DNA of 64,000 bases. Source: Pseudonocardia acidicola (lineage in GTDB: Bacteria > Actinomycetota > Actinomycetes > Mycobacteriales > Pseudonocardiaceae). The translations under genes and the position numbers were made by a program. The stretch covers positions 116,408 to 180,407 of the forward strand of contig NZ_JAAXLA010000004.1 in NCBI RefSeq assembly GCF_012911935.1, read 5' to 3'. Positions 25,287 to 33,842 of the stretch are shown piece after piece; position 1 is the stretch's first letter, and every line of letters begins with the position of its first letter. The notes under the pieces are model-generated. The model was given only the letters and a program-made list of their open reading frames with translations, was not told where the DNA came from and did no database searches.

Positions 25287-26288
25287 CTACCGCTTGGCGC
25301 GGCTCGGCTGCACCCGCATCGGCTCGCCCGGCATCTTCGGATACTCCGGCGGGTAGGGCAGCTCCCCCAGCCCGCGGTCGCGTTCGTCGGCGGCGAACCA
25401 GTCCAGGGCGACCTCCAGCCCGCCGACCTCGGCGTCCATCCCGGCATGCGGGTCGCCACGTTCGGCGAGCAGTCCCGGAACCGTCCGCACGTCGAAGTCC
25501 GCCGGCTCCACCGACGGCAGGTCCGCCCAGCTCACCGGCATCGACACGGTGGCACGCGGGAGTCCGCGCACCGACCAGGCCGACGCGATCGTGCGGTCCC
25601 GGGCCGCCTGGTTGTAGTCGAGGAACACGCGCTCACCGCGCTCCTCCTTCCACCAGTCGACCGTCGCCCGGCCGGGCATCCGTTCGGCCACCCGGCGCGC
25701 GATGGCGATCACCGCGCGGCGAACCTCGACGAACGACCACTCCGGGCGGATGCGCGCGAACACGTGGACCCCGCGCCCGCCCGACGTCTTCGGCCAGCCG
25801 ACGAGCCCGGCCTCGCCGAGCACCTCGCGCAGCACTGCCGCGACCGCCACGGCGTCGGCGAACCCGGTGCCGGGCTGCGGATCGAGGTCGATGCGCAGCT
25901 CGTCGGGGCGGTCGGGATCGGCCCGGCGCACCGGCCACGGGTGGAAGTCGAGGGTACCCAGATTGGCCGCCCAGGCGATCACCGCAGGCTCCGACGGGCA
26001 CACCGACTCGGCCTTGCGGCCGCTGGGGAACGTGACCGTCACCTGCCCCACCCACGACGGGGCCCCCTTCGGCACCCGCTTGGCGAAGAACGGCTCGCCG
26101 TCGACACCGTCGGGGAACCGCTTGAGGTTCGTCGGCCGGTCGTAGAGCACCCGCAGCATCGGTTCGGCGACCGCCAGGTAGTACTCGACGACCTCGCGCT
26201 TGGTGATCCCGCGTTCCGGGAAGTAGATCTTGTCCGGGTTGGACAGCCGGACCTCGCGGTCGCCGTCCGGCCCCGGCACGGCGAGCAT
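25287..26288 (-). CDS. Stand-alone LigD polymerase domain (archaeo-eukaryotic primase-like)
   Basis: About 333 residues, matching the polymerase/primase domain of the NHEJ ligase LigD. It opens V-R-L-S-N-P-D-K-I-Y-F-P-E-R-G-I-T-K-R, and has the metal-binding D-L-D of R-I-D-L-D-P-Q-P-G and S-G-G-R-G-V-H-V-F. In NHEJ this domain fills gaps with NTPs or dNTPs. No Ku, ligase or nuclease domain is nearby, so this is a separate PolDom as often found in actinobacteria. Start is ATG 26288 or GTG 26294, with no clear SD. Confidence 0.88.
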   Translation of the reverse strand: MLAVPGPDGDREVRLSNPDKIYFPERGITKREVVEYYLAVAEPMLRVLYDRPTNLKRFPDGVDGEPFFAKRVPKGAPSWVGQVTVTFPSGRKAESVCPSEPAVIAWAANLGTLDFHPWPVRRADPDRPDELRIDLDPQPGTGFADAVAVAAVLREVLGEAGLVGWPKTSGGRGVHVFARIRPEWSFVEVRRAVIAIARRVAERMPGRATVDWWKEERGERVFLDYNQAARDRTIASAWSVRGLPRATVSMPVSWADLPSVEPADFDVRTVPGLLAERGDPHAGMDAEVGGLEVALDWFAADERDRGLGELPYPPEYPKMPGEPMRVQPSRAKR

Positions 26289-26390
26289 CTCCACGTTTTT
26301 GCCGGCCACCGGCGGGACGCTACCGCTTTCCCGGACCCGTGGCGCGGCTGATCGCCCGCCGGCGTCGGTCGCGCCGGTTACCCTCGACCC

Positions 26391-26696
26391 ATGCCCGATC
26401 CCCGAGGACCCGACCGGCCGGCACGGTCCTCGCAGTTCGACGACGAACTGCTGGGTCTCGACCCGGACGACCCGGAGGCGCAGGCCTTCGCAGCGCACCT
26501 CGACCGGATGCAACAGCAGCACCCGGCGTTCACCGTCGAGGGCTACCTCGCCGGGGTGAGCGAGTTCGCCGACTCCGCCAACCGGGCCGAGGGCGGCCGC
26601 CGCTGGAGTGCGGTGCTGCTGGTGGTGCTGCTGCTGCTCGGTGCGCTGTACGTGGCCTACAACACCCTGCTGTTCGTCCTCGCCAGCTGGTCCTGA
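26391..26696 (+). CDS. Small tail-anchored membrane protein of unknown function
   Basis: A 101-residue protein: an acidic soluble part (F-D-D-E-L-L-G-L-D-P-D-D-P-E-A-Q) and one C-terminal helix (V-L-L-V-V-L-L-L-L-G-A-L-Y-V-A-Y) ending eight residues before the C-terminus of the segment L-F-V-L-A-S-W-S. This resembles a tail-anchored topology. TACCCT at 26379-26384 is 6 nt before the ATG and no SD is seen, suggesting a leaderless transcript. I do not recognise a family. Confidence 0.6.
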   Translation: MPDPRGPDRPARSSQFDDELLGLDPDDPEAQAFAAHLDRMQQQHPAFTVEGYLAGVSEFADSANRAEGGRRWSAVLLVVLLLLGALYVAYNTLLFVLASWS

Positions 26697-26737
26697 GCAC
26701 TGCGGCACGCACGCCCACGACGGGTTAGCGTGGACGC

Positions 26738-27163
26738 ATGGATCCGGTCACCGAACGCGCGCCCAAGGTCGTCAAGTCCGACCAGGAATGGCGCGAGCAG
26801 CTCAGTCCCGCCGAGTACCAGGTCCTCCGCCAGGCCGGTACCGAGCGGCCGTTCACCGGCGAGTACACCGACACCAAGACCGCCGGGGTGTACGAGTGCC
26901 GGGCCTGCGGCGCGGAACTGTTCCGCAGCGAGACCAAGTTCGAGTCGCACTGCGGATGGCCCTCGTTCTTCACCCCGCTCGCCGGTGACGCCGTCATCGA
27001 GCGCGCCGACAACAGCCTCGGGATGCGCCGCGTCGAGGTGCTGTGCGCGTCCTGCCACAGCCACCTCGGCCACGTGTTCGAGGGTGAGGGCTACGGCACC
27101 CCCACCGACCTGCGGTACTGCATCAACTCGGTCTCGCTCACGCTGGTCCCGGAGACCGAGTAG
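26738..27163 (+). CDS. msrB: Peptide-methionine (R)-S-oxide reductase MsrB
   Basis: A 141-residue enzyme that reduces methionine-R-sulfoxide in oxidised proteins. Zinc-binding pairs C-R-A-C and C-A-S-C are present, as are H-C-G-W-P-S-F-F and the catalytic Cys in R-Y-C-I-N-S. Length is typical. TAGCGT at 26726-26731 lies 6 nt before the ATG with no SD, a leaderless layout. It is convergent with the alcohol dehydrogenase gene, with 2 nt between stops. Confidence 0.93.
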   Translation: MDPVTERAPKVVKSDQEWREQLSPAEYQVLRQAGTERPFTGEYTDTKTAGVYECRACGAELFRSETKFESHCGWPSFFTPLAGDAVIERADNSLGMRRVEVLCASCHSHLGHVFEGEGYGTPTDLRYCINSVSLTLVPETE

Positions 27164-27165
27164 GG

Positions 27166-28212
27166 CTACCGCCTGATCACGACCTTCAGCGCGTTGTGCT
27201 TGCCGGCCTCGGCGAAGGTGTCGTAGGCGGCGAGCATGTCGTCCAACCCGAAGTCGTGCGTACCCAGCAGCTCCGCCTTGATCTTGCCGGAGCGCACCAG
27301 GCTGAGCAGCATCGGCACCGTGGTGCCGTCGACGAGCCCCGTCGTGATCGTCACGTTCTTGATCCAGAGATCCTCGAGGTGCAGCGTCGTCGGCGCCCCG
27401 TGCACGCCGATGTTGGCCACGACCCCACCGGGGCGGACCGCCCGGGTGCACAGATCGAAGGTCTCCGGGACGCCCACCGCCTCGATGGCGACGTCCACGC
27501 CGAGGCCGCCGTCGGTCAGCACTGCGATCCGCGCCTCCGCGTCGTCGCCGGCGCGGATCGTCTCGTCGGCACCGAAACGGCGGGCGTGGTCGAGCCGGGA
27601 CTCGGCGGCGTCGACGGCGATGATCCGGGCCGCGCCGGACAGCGCGGCGGTCTGGATCGCGGCCAGCCCGACCGGACCGGCACCGACGACGAGCACCACG
27701 TCGCCCGGCTTCACCCGGCCGTTGCGCACGCCGACCTCGTAGCCGGTGGGCAGGATGTCAGCGAGGAAGAGCACCTGCTCGTCGGTCACGTCCTCGGGCA
27801 CCTTGTGCACACTCGTCTCCGCGAACGGGACGCGCGCGTACTCGGCCTGGGTGCCGTCGACGAGGTGCCCGAAGATCCAGCCGATGCCGCCGGTGGCCTG
27901 GCAATGGCTGGGCATCGCACGCTTGCAGTAGGCGCACCGGCCACAGGACGTGATCGCCGGGACGAGCACCCGGTCGTCGGCGGCGAGGCTGCTCACCGCG
28001 GAACCGACGGCCACCACGGTCCCGACCGCCTCGTGCCCCAGGATCCGCCCCGGCTCGACGGTCGGCACGTCGCCCTTGAGGATGTGCAGATCGGTGCCGC
28101 AGATGGTGGTGGTGTCGATCTGCACGACGATGTCGGTCGGATCGACCGGCTTCGGATCGGCGACGGTGTCCCAGGACTTCTGGCCCGGACCGTGATAAAC
28201 GAGTGCCTTCAT
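27166..28212 (-). CDS. Zinc-dependent alcohol dehydrogenase
   Basis: A 348-residue medium-chain dehydrogenase. Catalytic zinc ligands are in T-I-C-G-T-D-L-H and G-H-E-A-V-G, structural zinc Cys in C-G-R-C-A-Y-C-K-R-A-M-P-S-H-C, and the Rossmann motif is G-A-G-P-V-G-L-A-A. D-I-L-P-T-G-Y-E-V-G and the overall pattern resemble isopropanol/2,3-butanediol-type and related actinobacterial enzymes; the substrate is not determinable. ATG 28212 has GGGAG upstream; a TTG 3 nt earlier is in frame. A palindromic operator lies in the divergent intergenic region. Confidence 0.85.
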   Translation of the reverse strand: MKALVYHGPGQKSWDTVADPKPVDPTDIVVQIDTTTICGTDLHILKGDVPTVEPGRILGHEAVGTVVAVGSAVSSLAADDRVLVPAITSCGRCAYCKRAMPSHCQATGGIGWIFGHLVDGTQAEYARVPFAETSVHKVPEDVTDEQVLFLADILPTGYEVGVRNGRVKPGDVVLVVGAGPVGLAAIQTAALSGAARIIAVDAAESRLDHARRFGADETIRAGDDAEARIAVLTDGGLGVDVAIEAVGVPETFDLCTRAVRPGGVVANIGVHGAPTTLHLEDLWIKNVTITTGLVDGTTVPMLLSLVRSGKIKAELLGTHDFGLDDMLAAYDTFAEAGKHNALKVVIRR

Positions 28213-28249
28213 CAACTGCTCCCTCGGCGCGATGGAGCATCGACGCTAG

Positions 28250-28286
28250 TGAGACGACGGTCACATCGCGTCTCAGTATGAGACGC
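28250..28286. promoter_or_regulatory. Palindromic operator with three TGAGACG half-sites
   Basis: TGAGACG occurs at 28250-28256 and 28279-28285, and its complement CGTCTCA at 28269-28275. The inner pair makes the perfect palindrome GCGTCTCA-GTA-TGAGACGC at 28268-28286. It lies between the divergent alcohol dehydrogenase and the gene at 28309, overlapping the latter's expected -35 region. It looks like a dimeric repressor site, for example of a TetR-like protein; no such regulator is encoded next to it. Confidence 0.6.
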
Positions 28287-28308
28287 GGCCGCGCCTACGC
28301 TCGTCCGT

Positions 28309-28791
28309 ATGGCCGCAGACGCCGAGCCGATGGTCTACCGCGCCCCGATGCGATCGCGCCGCGACGGCGTCCCGCCGGGGGTCGACCGGGCCCTGGCCGA
28401 GGGGCTCTGCGGCGTCGGCGGGACCATCGATCCCGCGCCCGACGACCTCGACGACGCGATCGCCCGGGTCGCCGCCGGGTACGCCGAGCGGACCGCCGCC
28501 CGGCTGGGGCGCTTCGCCGAGGTTCCGGACGGGGCGTTCGTGTGGACCCGCGGCGGGGACGGCGACTACCACCTCGGCCGGCTCGCCGGCCCCTGGCGCT
28601 ACGACGGCTCGGCCGCCGCGCGGGCCGTCGACCTCGTGCACGTCCGGGACTGCACCTGGACGGCCGTACCCGGGCAGGAGGTCCCGGCCGGCACGGTGCG
28701 CGCGTTCGCCCGGGGCGGCCGGAACTTCCAGCGGATCCACGACAACGGGATGGGCGCGCAGAGCCTCGCCGTGTGGGAGCGGTGGGGCTGA
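28309..28791 (+). CDS. Conserved-type hypothetical protein, 160 residues
   Basis: A soluble protein without signal or membrane segment. Visible patterns are an N-terminal helical half (D-D-L-D-D-A-I-A-R-V-A-A-G-Y-A-E-R-T) and a C-terminal part rich in short strands with many Trp and Gly (F-V-W-T-R-G-G-D-G-D-Y-H-L-G-R-L-A-G-P-W-R-Y). The second half recalls small domains in phage-defence or restriction-linked proteins (a Y-H-L-G-R-I-x-G-x-Y-x-Y pattern), which is only a resemblance. TACGCT 7 nt before the ATG and no SD suggest a leaderless start. It is divergent from the alcohol dehydrogenase across the palindrome. Confidence 0.55.
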   Translation: MAADAEPMVYRAPMRSRRDGVPPGVDRALAEGLCGVGGTIDPAPDDLDDAIARVAAGYAERTAARLGRFAEVPDGAFVWTRGGDGDYHLGRLAGPWRYDGSAAARAVDLVHVRDCTWTAVPGQEVPAGTVRAFARGGRNFQRIHDNGMGAQSLAVWERWG

Positions 28792-28792
28792 C

Positions 28793-29488
28793 TTACGGCA
28801 GAGTCGCGACGAGGTCGCCGATCTGCACCCGGGGCCCGGTGTAGAACGGGATCTCCTCGCGCACGTGCAGCCGGGCCTCGGTGGCACGCAGGTGCCGCAT
28901 CAGGTCGACGATCCGGTGCAGCTCATCGGCCTCGAATGCGAGGATCCACTCGTAGTCGCCGAGCGAGAACGCCGGCACCGTGTTGGCCCGTACGTCGGGG
29001 TAGTCGCGGGCCTCCTTGCCGTGGTCGGCGAGCATCCTGCGGCGGTCGGCGTCGGGCAGCAGGTACCACTCGTAGGAGCGCACGAACGGGTAGACGCTGA
29101 CGTAGCGCTTGGGTTCCTCACCGGCCAGGAAGGCCGGAATGTGGCTCTTGTTGAACTCCGCCGGGCGGTGCAGCGCGACCTGGCTCCACACCGGGACGCT
29201 GGCCCGGCCCAGCGCGGTGGTGCGGCGCAGATCGGCGTACGCGGCCTGCAACGCCTCGATGTGCTCCGCGTGCCACCAGATCATGTAGTCGGCGTCGGCC
29301 CGCATGCCGGCGAGGTCGTAGACCCCGCGGACGACGACACCCTTGCCCTCGAGGGCCTCGATGAACTCGGCCGCCTGGGTCGCGGCCGCGGCGCGGTCCT
29401 CCCCCAGCTTCCCGGGTTCGACCCGGAAGACCGACCACATGGTGTAGCGGATCGTGTCGTTGAGCTCGGCGTAGTCCAGGCGTGCCAT
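28793..29488 (-). CDS. hemQ: Coproheme decarboxylase HemQ/ChdC
   Basis: A 231-residue chlorite-dismutase-family protein that converts Fe-coproporphyrin III to haem b in the Gram-positive haem pathway. Typical features are R-Y-T-M-W-S-V-F at the start, W-W-H-A-E in the middle, [12 protein letters not shown], and the E-W-I-L-A-F-E-A-D segment. The active-site Tyr of actinobacterial ChdC should lie in the [11 protein letters not shown] stretch. It is third in the leftward run hemE-hemY-hemQ. ATG 29488 is preferred over a GTG 48 nt upstream because it fits the family length. Confidence 0.92.
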   Translation of the reverse strand: MARLDYAELNDTIRYTMWSVFRVEPGKLGEDRAAAATQAAEFIEALEGKGVVVRGVYDLAGMRADADYMIWWHAEHIEALQAAYADLRRTTALGRASVPVWSQVALHRPAEFNKSHIPAFLAGEEPKRYVSVYPFVRSYEWYLLPDADRRRMLADHGKEARDYPDVRANTVPAFSLGDYEWILAFEADELHRIVDLMRHLRATEARLHVREEIPFYTGPRVQIGDLVATLP

Positions 29489-29550
29489 AGCCCAATGCTG
29501 CCACGCCCCCGCTGACCGGCACCCCCCTGGTGCCACCCCTCACAACTCCG

Positions 29551-29595
29551 CGAGTCGTCACTTTCGGGAGGGTGAGTCGTCACTTCCGGGAGGGC
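29551..29595. repeat. Two tandem copies of a 22-bp repeat in the hemY-hemQ gap
   Basis: CGAGTCGTCACTTTCGGGAG and the following GGT are repeated as TGAGTCGTCACTTCCGGGAG and GGC, a 22-bp period. A third, inverted copy lies inside hemY at 30408-30441. The intergenic pair sits just after the hemY stop. Confidence 0.8.
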
Positions 29596-29604
29596 GAACC
29601 GCCG

Positions 29605-31071
29605 TCAGCCCGCGCGCGAGTCGCGGCCGGACGAAGCGACCAGCGACGCGGCAACCCGCTCCGCCGCCGACCGCGCCGTGCCGACACACGCCGGCACCCC
29701 GACCCCGTGCAGCGCCGACCCGGCAACGGCCAGCCCGGGCAGCGCCGCCACCGCGGCCTCGATCAGGCGCACCCGGTCGCCGTGCCCCACCGCGTACTGC
29801 GGCAGCCCACCGCCCCACCGTTGCACGTGCACGGCCACCGGCGCCGCGGTGACGCCGGTCAGGGCGGCCAGGTCGGCCCGGACCCGGGCGACGAGCTCGG
29901 CGTCGTCGACCTGCAGGGTCGCCGTCTCACCGAACCGGCCCAGCGACGTGCGCAGCCGCACCAGGCCGTCGGTGGCGTCGGCCGCGAGATGCCCCCACTT
30001 GTTCGACGAGTGCGTCGCACCCTTGATCGACAGCGGCTCGTCGGCCGCGACCAGCGCACCGGAGGTGGGCGGCAGCGACGCGGTGTCGGTCCCCCGGTAG
30101 GCCAGCGCGACGACGACCGACGACGCGAGCTCGATCTCCCCCGCCGCCGCGGCGGCGGCCGGGACGGCGTCGGCCAGCAGCCGGCGCACCGCCGGTGCGG
30201 GCACGGCGAGCAGCACTGCGTCGGCGTCGAGGGCCTGGGGGGCGGTGGCCGGGCCGCACGTGAGCCGCCACCCGGCGGCGGTCCGTTCCAAGGATCGGAC
30301 CGTGGTGTTCAGCCGGATGTCCGCATCCGAGGCCGTGGCGAGCGCGTCGAGCAGGACCCGGTAGCCCCCGCGCAGCGCGCCGAACACCGGGCCCGCGGCA
30401 ACCGTGTGCGACGACTCACCCTCCCGAAACTGCCGACTCGCGGGGGGTGGGGTGAGGGCGGAGTCGGCGGCGGCCGTGAGGGACGGGGCGCCTGCGTCCA
30501 GGGCGGCGGCGAGGGCGGGCACCGTCGCCCGCATCCCCAGGGCGTCGACCCGGCCCGCGTAGACACCACCCAGCAGCGGGTCGGCGACCCGGTCGGCCAC
30601 CTCGTCGCCGAAGCGCCCCCGCAGCAGCGCGCCGAGGGCGACATCGGCTCCGGGCTCCCAGCGCAGTGGCCGCGCCGGTTCGGCCGCGACCCGGTCGAGC
30701 CCGGCGGCGGAGAGCACCACATCCAGCCGGGCCGCACTCGTCGGGACCCCGAGCAACGTGCCGCCGGGCAACGGCACGGTCCGCCCCCCGGCCCGGATGG
30801 ACGCCGCGGCGCCCGTGGGATGCACGATCCGGTCGGTCAACCCGAGCTCACCGGCCAGCGCGGGGATCTCGGGGCGGCGGGCCAGGAAGGCCTCCGCGCC
30901 GACGTCGTAGGGCACCCCGGCCAGATCGACCGTGCGGAGCACGCCACCGATGCGGTCGGAGCGCTCCAGGACGGTGATCGTCGCGCCGGGGCCCAGCAAC
31001 GCCCGCAACCGGTGCGCCGCGGCGAGCCCGGAGATCCCGGCGCCGACGACGGCGACGCGCGGCGCGGCCAC
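29605..31071 (-). CDS. hemY: Coproporphyrinogen III oxidase / protoporphyrinogen oxidase (HemY/CgoX)
   Basis: A 488-residue FAD-dependent oxidase. The dinucleotide motif V-A-V-V-G-A-G-I-S-G-L-A-A-A-H-R-L is at the N-terminus, and P-Y-D-V-G-A-E-A-F follows. In actinobacteria this enzyme oxidises coproporphyrinogen III, matching the presence of hemQ. The GTG at 31071 shares one base with the hemE stop. Around residues 211-223 the protein contains R-Q-F-R-E-G-E-S-S-H-T, encoded by an inverted copy of the 22-bp repeat found after the gene; this looks like an in-frame insertion in a surface loop. Confidence 0.9.
   Translation of the reverse strand: MAAPRVAVVGAGISGLAAAHRLRALLGPGATITVLERSDRIGGVLRTVDLAGVPYDVGAEAFLARRPEIPALAGELGLTDRIVHPTGAAASIRAGGRTVPLPGGTLLGVPTSAARLDVVLSAAGLDRVAAEPARPLRWEPGADVALGALLRGRFGDEVADRVADPLLGGVYAGRVDALGMRATVPALAAALDAGAPSLTAAADSALTPPPASRQFREGESSHTVAAGPVFGALRGGYRVLLDALATASDADIRLNTTVRSLERTAAGWRLTCGPATAPQALDADAVLLAVPAPAVRRLLADAVPAAAAAAGEIELASSVVVALAYRGTDTASLPPTSGALVAADEPLSIKGATHSSNKWGHLAADATDGLVRLRTSLGRFGETATLQVDDAELVARVRADLAALTGVTAAPVAVHVQRWGGGLPQYAVGHGDRVRLIEAAVAALPGLAVAGSALHGVGVPACVGTARSAAERVAASLVASSGRDSRAG
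30408..30441 (-). repeat. Inverted copy of the 22-bp dispersed repeat inside hemY
   Basis: The reverse complement of this segment matches the sequence at 29549-29582 with only two differences over 34 bp. It includes CGGGAGGGTGAGTCGTC. It is translated in frame as part of hemY, so the repeat adds residues without breaking the gene. Confidence 0.8.
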
Positions 31072-32165
31072 TAGACCGGCTGGTCGTGGACCAGCTCGAC
31101 CAGCCGCGTGATGACGTCCGGGTCGGTCTCCGGCAGCACGCCGTGCCCGAGGTTGAACACGTGCCCCGGTGTGCGGCGCCCCTCGGCCGCGATCCGCCGG
31201 ACCTCGCCCTCGACGGACCCGAAGTCCGCGAACAACACCGCCGGGTCGAGATTGCCCTGCACCGGGTGGGTGCCGCCGGCCCGTTTCGCGGCGACATCGA
31301 GCGGGACCCGCCAGTCCACGCCGACGACGTCGGCCCCGGCCTCGGCCATCGCGCCGAGCAGCTCGCCGGTGCCGACCCCGAAGTGGATCCGCGGCACCCC
31401 CGCGTCGGCCAGCCGCGACAACACGGACGCCGAGTGCGGCAGCACGAACTCGCGGTAGTCGCGCTCGGACAGCGCCCCGGCCCAGGAGTCGAACAGCTGC
31501 ACCGCGTCGACCCCGGCCTCGACCTGCGCCTGCAGGAACACCGAGGTGAGGTCGGCGAGCCGGCCGAGCAGCGCATGCCACACCTGCGGCGCCGAGCGCA
31601 TCAGCGCCTTGGTGCGCTCGTGGTTGCGGCTCGGGCCGCCCTCGATCAGGTAGGAGGCCAGCGTGAACGGCGCCCCGGCGAACCCGATCAGCGGCGTCTG
31701 CCCCAGCTCGGCGAGCAGCAGCGCGATCGCGTCGGTGACCGGGGTGACCTGTTCGGCCTCCAGGCGCGGCAGCCGCTCGACGTCGGCCGCGGTACGCACC
31801 GGGCGCCCGACGACGGGCCCGGTGCCCGGGACGATGTCCACCCCGACGCCCGCGACGTAGAGCGGGACCACGATGTCGCTGAACAGGATCGCCGCGTCGA
31901 CCCCGTGCCGGCGCACCGGCTGCATCGTGATCTCACAGGTCAGGTCCGGGGTCAGGCAGGCCTGCAGCATGCCGGTGTCGGCGCGCAGCGCCCGGTACTC
32001 CGGCAGCGACCGCCCGGCCTGGCGCATGAGCCACACCGGCAGGTGCGCGGGCCGCTGCCCGCGGGCGGCGGCCAGGAACGGCGCCGAACTCAGGTCGCGC
32101 CGGGGCCCCGGGGAGCCGGCAGACCGGTGAGGGACGGCGGGGGCGGCGTTCGGCAGCGCAGTCAT
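31071..32165 (-). CDS. hemE: Uroporphyrinogen decarboxylase HemE
   Basis: A 364-residue enzyme that removes four carboxyl groups from uroporphyrinogen III to give coproporphyrinogen III. The N-terminal signature [16 protein letters not shown] and the later [12 protein letters not shown] are diagnostic. The catalytic Asp is expected in I-L-F-S-D-I. A 20-residue Pro/Ala/Arg leader precedes the domain. GGGAGGAT lies upstream of ATG 32165. It is first in the haem operon and divergent from the DUF3000 gene. Confidence 0.95.
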   Translation of the reverse strand: MTALPNAAPAVPHRSAGSPGPRRDLSSAPFLAAARGQRPAHLPVWLMRQAGRSLPEYRALRADTGMLQACLTPDLTCEITMQPVRRHGVDAAILFSDIVVPLYVAGVGVDIVPGTGPVVGRPVRTAADVERLPRLEAEQVTPVTDAIALLLAELGQTPLIGFAGAPFTLASYLIEGGPSRNHERTKALMRSAPQVWHALLGRLADLTSVFLQAQVEAGVDAVQLFDSWAGALSERDYREFVLPHSASVLSRLADAGVPRIHFGVGTGELLGAMAEAGADVVGVDWRVPLDVAAKRAGGTHPVQGNLDPAVLFADFGSVEGEVRRIAAEGRRTPGHVFNLGHGVLPETDPDVITRLVELVHDQPV

Positions 32166-32262
32166 GACCTGGTCATCCTCCCATGTGCTCCGCAGCGTCG
32201 CCCGATCGGATCCCGGCGCGCCTGCCCCCCAGTGCCGGATTCGCGACCTAGAGTCCCCGCTC

Positions 32263-32850
32263 GTGCCTGACGTGACCGCACCACCACCCCAGTTCCGCCG
32301 CGCGGTCGCGTCCCTGTCCGCCGTACGGCCGCGGCCCGAGCTCGTGGTCTCCGCACTGGAGGCCCCGCCGCGGCTGGCCCCCTACTCGTGGGCGTTCAGC
32401 GTCGAGGCCGACATCGGCCACCGCGGTGACGGCTTCGACGACCTCGACGAGCCGGACACCTCCGGCCGGCTCATCCTGCTGCACGACCCGGCCGGGCAGG
32501 ACAAGTGGGAGGGCACCTTCCGGCTCGTCTGCTTCGTCCAGGCCCGCCTGGAGCCCGAGCAGCTCGGGGACGAGCTCTTCCCCGTGGTCGGGTGGTCCTG
32601 GCTGACCGAAGCCCTGGAGCAGGCGGGCGCCGATCACGTCGCCCTGGGCGGCACCGTCACCCAGACCTCCTCGGTGCGCTTCGGGGACATCTCCGGGCCG
32701 CGCCGGGACGACGACGTCGAGCTGCGCGCGTCCTGGACCCCGACCGGAACCGACCTCGCCCCGCACGCCGAGGCGTTCTGCACCCTCATCGCCACCGCGG
32801 CCGGGCTCCCCCCGGTGGGAGCCCGCTCACTCGTCCAGCGAACGGTCTAA
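32263..32850 (+). CDS. DUF3000 family protein
   Basis: A 195-residue actinobacterial protein of unknown function; its place between hemE and rnd is conserved in many actinobacteria. Features include [25 protein letters not shown] and [14 protein letters not shown] 32263 lies 8 nt after TAGAGT (32249-32254) with no SD, suggesting a leaderless transcript. No membrane segment or catalytic motif is evident. Confidence 0.82.
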   Translation: MPDVTAPPPQFRRAVASLSAVRPRPELVVSALEAPPRLAPYSWAFSVEADIGHRGDGFDDLDEPDTSGRLILLHDPAGQDKWEGTFRLVCFVQARLEPEQLGDELFPVVGWSWLTEALEQAGADHVALGGTVTQTSSVRFGDISGPRRDDDVELRASWTPTGTDLAPHAEAFCTLIATAAGLPPVGARSLVQRTV

Positions 32851-32963
32851 CGGCGATGACGCCAGTGCCGAACGTCCCCATTCCAGGGTCTACCTGCCTC
32901 TTCCTTGCGCCCCAGCATGTCGTGGCCCACCCGAACGTGTCATCGGCGTTCGACAACGCTGTA

Positions 32964-32981
32964 ACTTTCCTTCGAGAAAGT
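32964..32981. promoter_or_regulatory. Inverted repeat upstream of the orphan response regulator
   Basis: ACTTTC and GAAAGT flank a 6-nt centre. It lies in the 273-bp gap before the gene at 33124, about 140 nt upstream of its start, and the surrounding bases are unusually AT-rich for this genome. It could be an operator or promoter element; nothing else is recognised in the gap. Confidence 0.4.
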
Positions 32982-33123
32982 GCGATCGGATACACGACGT
33001 TAGACCGCTTGGGGGGCTACGCTTCCTCCACGACACCTCCTCGGGCGGTCGGGCGCAACTCTCCGTCGGCCGAGGGTCTGGTGCCGGTCGGGGGGCAACG
33101 ACCGACTCCAGGGAGGTAGTGAC

Positions 33124-33840
33124 GTGGCCGTTGTGGGCCAGGGCGCACCCTTGCGCGGCTCGACAGGAGCCGTGCTGTCGCCCGCCATGGTCCCGCACCC
33201 GCGGGAAGAACTGTTCTCAGTGTTGGTGGTCGACGACCATCCACTGCTTCGTGAGGCGATCGCCGCACGGCTGCGCTCGATGGGGGCGGGCACCGTGCAC
33301 GAGGCCGCTTCGGTGGCCGAGGCACGTGCTCGAGCGCAGGCGAACGGGCCTTGCGATCTGGCGATCCTCGATCTGGGTCTCCCGGACGGCAGCGGTCTGG
33401 ACCTGGTGACCGAACTCCGGTCAATGGGCTGGAACCGGCTGGTGGTCCTCGCATCCTCGGACGATCCGTACGCCGTGCGGTCGGCCTTCCAGGCCGGTGC
33501 GCAGGCGTACCTGCTGAAGTCGGCGTCGCCTGCCGTGGTGACCGACGGCGTGAAGCGGGTGCTGGACGGCGGCGTCTACGCCGACCCGACGGTCGCCCCG
33601 CTGCTCGCCACCGGAACCCGGGTTCCGGGCACCGACAACACACCGCGCGAGCTGTCGGCTCGCGAGGTGGAGGTGCTCCAGCTGGTCGCCGACGGGCAGT
33701 CGAACAAGGAGATCGGGGAGGCGCTGAGCCTGTCCGCGCTCACGGTGAAGAGCCATCTGTCGCGGATCGGGCGCAAGCTCGGTACCGGCGACCGGGCTCA
33801 GATGGTCGCGCTCGCGATGCGGGCCGGGGTCATCCGCTGA
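33124..33840 (+). CDS. Orphan LuxR/NarL-family response regulator
   Basis: A 238-residue protein. The receiver domain (residues about 30-145) has the acidic pocket V-V-D-D-H, phosphoacceptor Asp in A-I-L-D-L-G-L-P-D-G-S-G and Lys in Y-L-L-K-S-A. The output domain at about 170-235 has the LuxR helix-turn-helix L-S-A-R-E-V-E-V-L-Q-L-V-A-D-G-Q-S-N-K-E-I. GGGAGG precedes GTG 33124. No histidine kinase is adjacent; the next gene, rnd, follows after 2 nt and is probably co-transcribed. Confidence 0.88.
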   Translation: MAVVGQGAPLRGSTGAVLSPAMVPHPREELFSVLVVDDHPLLREAIAARLRSMGAGTVHEAASVAEARARAQANGPCDLAILDLGLPDGSGLDLVTELRSMGWNRLVVLASSDDPYAVRSAFQAGAQAYLLKSASPAVVTDGVKRVLDGGVYADPTVAPLLATGTRVPGTDNTPRELSAREVEVLQLVADGQSNKEIGEALSLSALTVKSHLSRIGRKLGTGDRAQMVALAMRAGVIR

Positions 33841-33842
33841 CC

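Noticed and set aside
28309..28791. Assignment of the 160-residue protein to a restriction or defence family
   Set aside because: Only a weak Y-H-L-G-R pattern supports it; there are no defence genes around it, so it is left as unknown.
33351..33842. N-terminal extension of RNase D through the regulator gene
   Set aside because: The upstream part of the frame is the shadow of the LuxR-type regulator; the TTG at 33843 gives the family length.
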